DNA from: SZUA-22 sp963751695
Lineage (GTDB): Bacteria; Bacteroidota; Ignavibacteria; Ignavibacteriales; Melioribacteraceae
Assembly (NCBI GenBank): GCA_963751695.1
Contig: CAVVVP010000009.1
Span: forward strand, 62,001-126,000
Reading direction: 5' to 3'
Length of the DNA: 64,000 nucleotides
Both the position numbers and the translations under genes were made by a program. Position 1 is the stretch's first letter. Every line of letters begins with the position of its first letter. Below are positions 62,449 through 64,000 of this stretch, in pieces. Below the pieces are notes generated by a model. That model worked only from the letters and a program-made list of their open reading frames with translations. It was not told the origin of the DNA and did no database searches.

Positions 62449-64000
62449 ATGATTTACTTAAAAATTACATTTCAAATAGTACTATTACTAACATCAATCT
62501 TAATAGCCAAAGACAATAAAACTGTAACCACAATTAGCAATCTAAAATGTGAATATGCTCAATCTCCGATCAACATTGATAATCCAAATCCACATTTCAG
62601 CTGGACTTTAATGTCTAAAGGAAGAAGTGTTTATCAATCCTCTTATCAAATAATAGTTTCCACTACTGCTGATATGAAAAGTATTATTTGGGATTCTGAA
62701 ATAGAAAGAAGTCCAAAATCATTTCAAGTTAATTATAAGGGTGACGAACTTAAGAGTAATACTAAGTATTACTGGCAAGTAAGAGTGTGGACTAACAATG
62801 ATGAGGAAATTAGTAGTGAGATTTCGACTTTCTGGACTGCGCAACTTAGTAAGAAAAATTGGATAGCTAAATGGATTGGAGCAGGCCCTGAAATTGAACC
62901 AAGATCTCCTAAGGGTTTTTTCATGGAGGTAAAAGAGCAGTATCAATTCTCCGATACTATTGATTACCATGGGAACTCTCTACTTCTACGAAAGGAATTT
63001 AACTTTGATAGGAAAATTAAGAATGCAAGAGTTTTTGTAACTGGTTTGGGTTTTTACGAACTTTATTTGAATGGAATAAGGGTTGGAGATCACGTCTTGT
63101 CGCCAGCCAAGACCAATTACAGAAAAGAAATTTTGTACGACACATATGATGTAACGGAACTACTACAGAATGGAAGAAATGCAGTTGGTCTGCATCTTGG
63201 GAATGGTTGGTTCAATCCTTATAAGAAATGGTGGAAAGAGTATAGGATGCAGTGGTTCGGAGCGAAACGTGCATTTATGCAATTGCACCTACAGAATCAA
63301 AACGGTGATGAAGAAATCATAGTTACAGATGAAAATTGGAAATACAAGGATGGGCCAATTGAATACAATTGTATTTATGATGGTGAACACTATAATGCAA
63401 CACAAGACAGTGAAGGTTGGAGTCAGGTAAATTATAATGATGAAGATTGGAATACTGTAAACATTGTTGAATCACCTGGAGGTCAACTACGGTCTCAAAC
63501 AATGCAAGCAATAAGAGTGGTCCAGTCTTTTACTCCTATAAATGTGACAAATCCGTTGCCTGATGTATACGTGTACGATATGGGACAAAATTTTACCGGA
63601 TGGGTAAAAATTAAACTTCATGGTAGAAAGGGGACTAAACTTCATCTCCAGTTCGCAGAAGACATTAATGAAGATGGTTCAATTGATATAACAAGCAACG
63701 AGCATGCTAAAGCGGAAGCAACATATGTGCTTAAAGGAGATTCTGTAGAAATCTATGAACCAAGATTTTCTTACTATGGATTTAAATATGTTGAAGTTAG
63801 AGCAGAACCGGATTTACTTAAAATTCTAAATATTCAGGGACAGGTCGTTTATTCTGATAATCAGCTCACAGGAAGTTTTGAATGTGACAACAAGACGATA
63901 AATAAAATTCACAGGGCGACTGTTTGGTCACAGAAAAGCAATATGATAGGATATCCCTTAGATTGCCCACAGCGTGATGAAAGGCTTGGCTGGTTTGGAG
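62449..64000 (+). CDS. GH78 alpha-L-rhamnosidase, N-terminal part, runs off the window
   Basis: The gene starts at ATG 62449 with a signal peptide (about residues 1-20, I-L-I-A-K) and is open to the window end. N-terminal domain S-N-L-K-C-E-Y-A-Q-S-P and Y-Y-W-Q-V-R-V-W are typical of GH78, then a jelly-roll domain (G-F-Y-E-L-Y-L-N-G-I-R-V-G-D) and the start of the catalytic domain: Y-P-L-D-C-P-Q-R-D-E-R-L-G-W, the classical GH78 acid-motif region. It is longer at its N-terminus than the 17917 paralogue. It would release L-rhamnose from oligo- or polysaccharides. A new transcription unit is likely because of the terminator upstream. Confidence 0.9.
   Translation, partial: MIYLKITFQIVLLLTSILIAKDNKTVTTISNLKCEYAQSPINIDNPNPHFSWTLMSKGRSVYQSSYQIIVSTTADMKSIIWDSEIERSPKSFQVNYKGDELKSNTKYYWQVRVWTNNDEEISSEISTFWTAQLSKKNWIAKWIGAGPEIEPRSPKGFFMEVKEQYQFSDTIDYHGNSLLLRKEFNFDRKIKNARVFVTGLGFYELYLNGIRVGDHVLSPAKTNYRKEILYDTYDVTELLQNGRNAVGLHLGNGWFNPYKKWWKEYRMQWFGAKRAFMQLHLQNQNGDEEIIVTDENWKYKDGPIEYNCIYDGEHYNATQDSEGWSQVNYNDEDWNTVNIVESPGGQLRSQTMQAIRVVQSFTPINVTNPLPDVYVYDMGQNFTGWVKIKLHGRKGTKLHLQFAEDINEDGSIDITSNEHAKAEATYVLKGDSVEIYEPRFSYYGFKYVEVRAEPDLLKILNIQGQVVYSDNQLTGSFECDNKTINKIHRATVWSQKSNMIGYPLDCPQRDERLGWFG

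Noticed and set aside
1..64000. tRNA, rRNA, IS elements, phage genes, toxin-antitoxin or defence islands
   Set aside because: None was recognised by reading; absence of a computed RNA search means small RNAs cannot be excluded.

Overview
The window is about 64 kb of AT-rich bacterial chromosome from the Bacteroidota/FCB side of the tree. Two proteins carry Por/T9SS-type sorting modules with the YPNPFNPST signature, outer-membrane TonB receptors and lipoproteins are frequent, 2-oxoglutarate dehydrogenase is of the fused E2-E1 (KGD) type, and lycopene cyclase is of the fused YcYd type. Ignavibacteriota, Balneolota or Candidatus Neomarinimicrobiota would all fit; the sequence alone does not decide. 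No tRNA, rRNA, insertion sequence, phage gene or CRISPR array was seen.

Region 1 (1-21055) is an accessory block for secreted or periplasmic breakdown of an acidic, rhamnose-containing polysaccharide. It holds two paralogous six-hairpin-like proteins (one with a beta-propeller), a GH67/GH20-N-type glycosidase-like protein, a CE15 glucuronoyl esterase, a GH78 alpha-L-rhamnosidase, two alpha/beta hydrolases, two metallophosphoesterases, an EEP-fold phosphatase/nuclease, an M19 dipeptidase and two TonB-dependent receptors. Several genes here are interrupted by single-base frameshifts.

Region 2 (21121-25472) is an arsenic-resistance operon (arsR, acr3, arsM, LMW-phosphatase-type arsenate reductase) that ends with a class II CPD photolyase. 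Region 3 (25488-29083, minus strand) is kgd, split by one frameshift.

Region 4 (29179-46648) looks like a light and oxidative-stress island. A CarH/LitR-type MerR-cobalamin photoreceptor-repressor sits between two divergent sets. Leftward are an SDR/DUF2867 protein, glutathione peroxidase, a CIA30 protein, a DoxX-glycogen-binding fusion and a thioredoxin-like lipoprotein. Rightward are two fasciclin proteins, an SRPBCC protein, a giant five-repeat DUF4397 surface protein, crtI, crtB, a damaged small gene, crtYcd, crtZ, a flavodoxin-like reductase and a KefC antiporter. The carH promoter has near-consensus -35/-10 elements embedded in 11-bp direct repeats, as in known CarH operators.

Region 5 (47671-62212) is a roughly 14-kb hexuronate operon under a LacI-type regulator and closed by a strong terminator: uxaC, uxaE, SDR-type uxuB, kdgK, a LarA-family nickel-pincer epimerase, pdxB, gnd, a DctPQM TRAP transporter, kduI and kduD. 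Together they convert glucuronate, galacturonate and the unsaturated-uronate product DKI towards 2-keto-3-deoxygluconate-6-phosphate; mannonate dehydratase and KDPG aldolase are not in the window. A second GH78 rhamnosidase begins at 62449 and runs off the end. Regions 1 and 5 plausibly work together: outer enzymes free rhamnose and uronates, the TRAP system imports the acids and the operon catabolises them.
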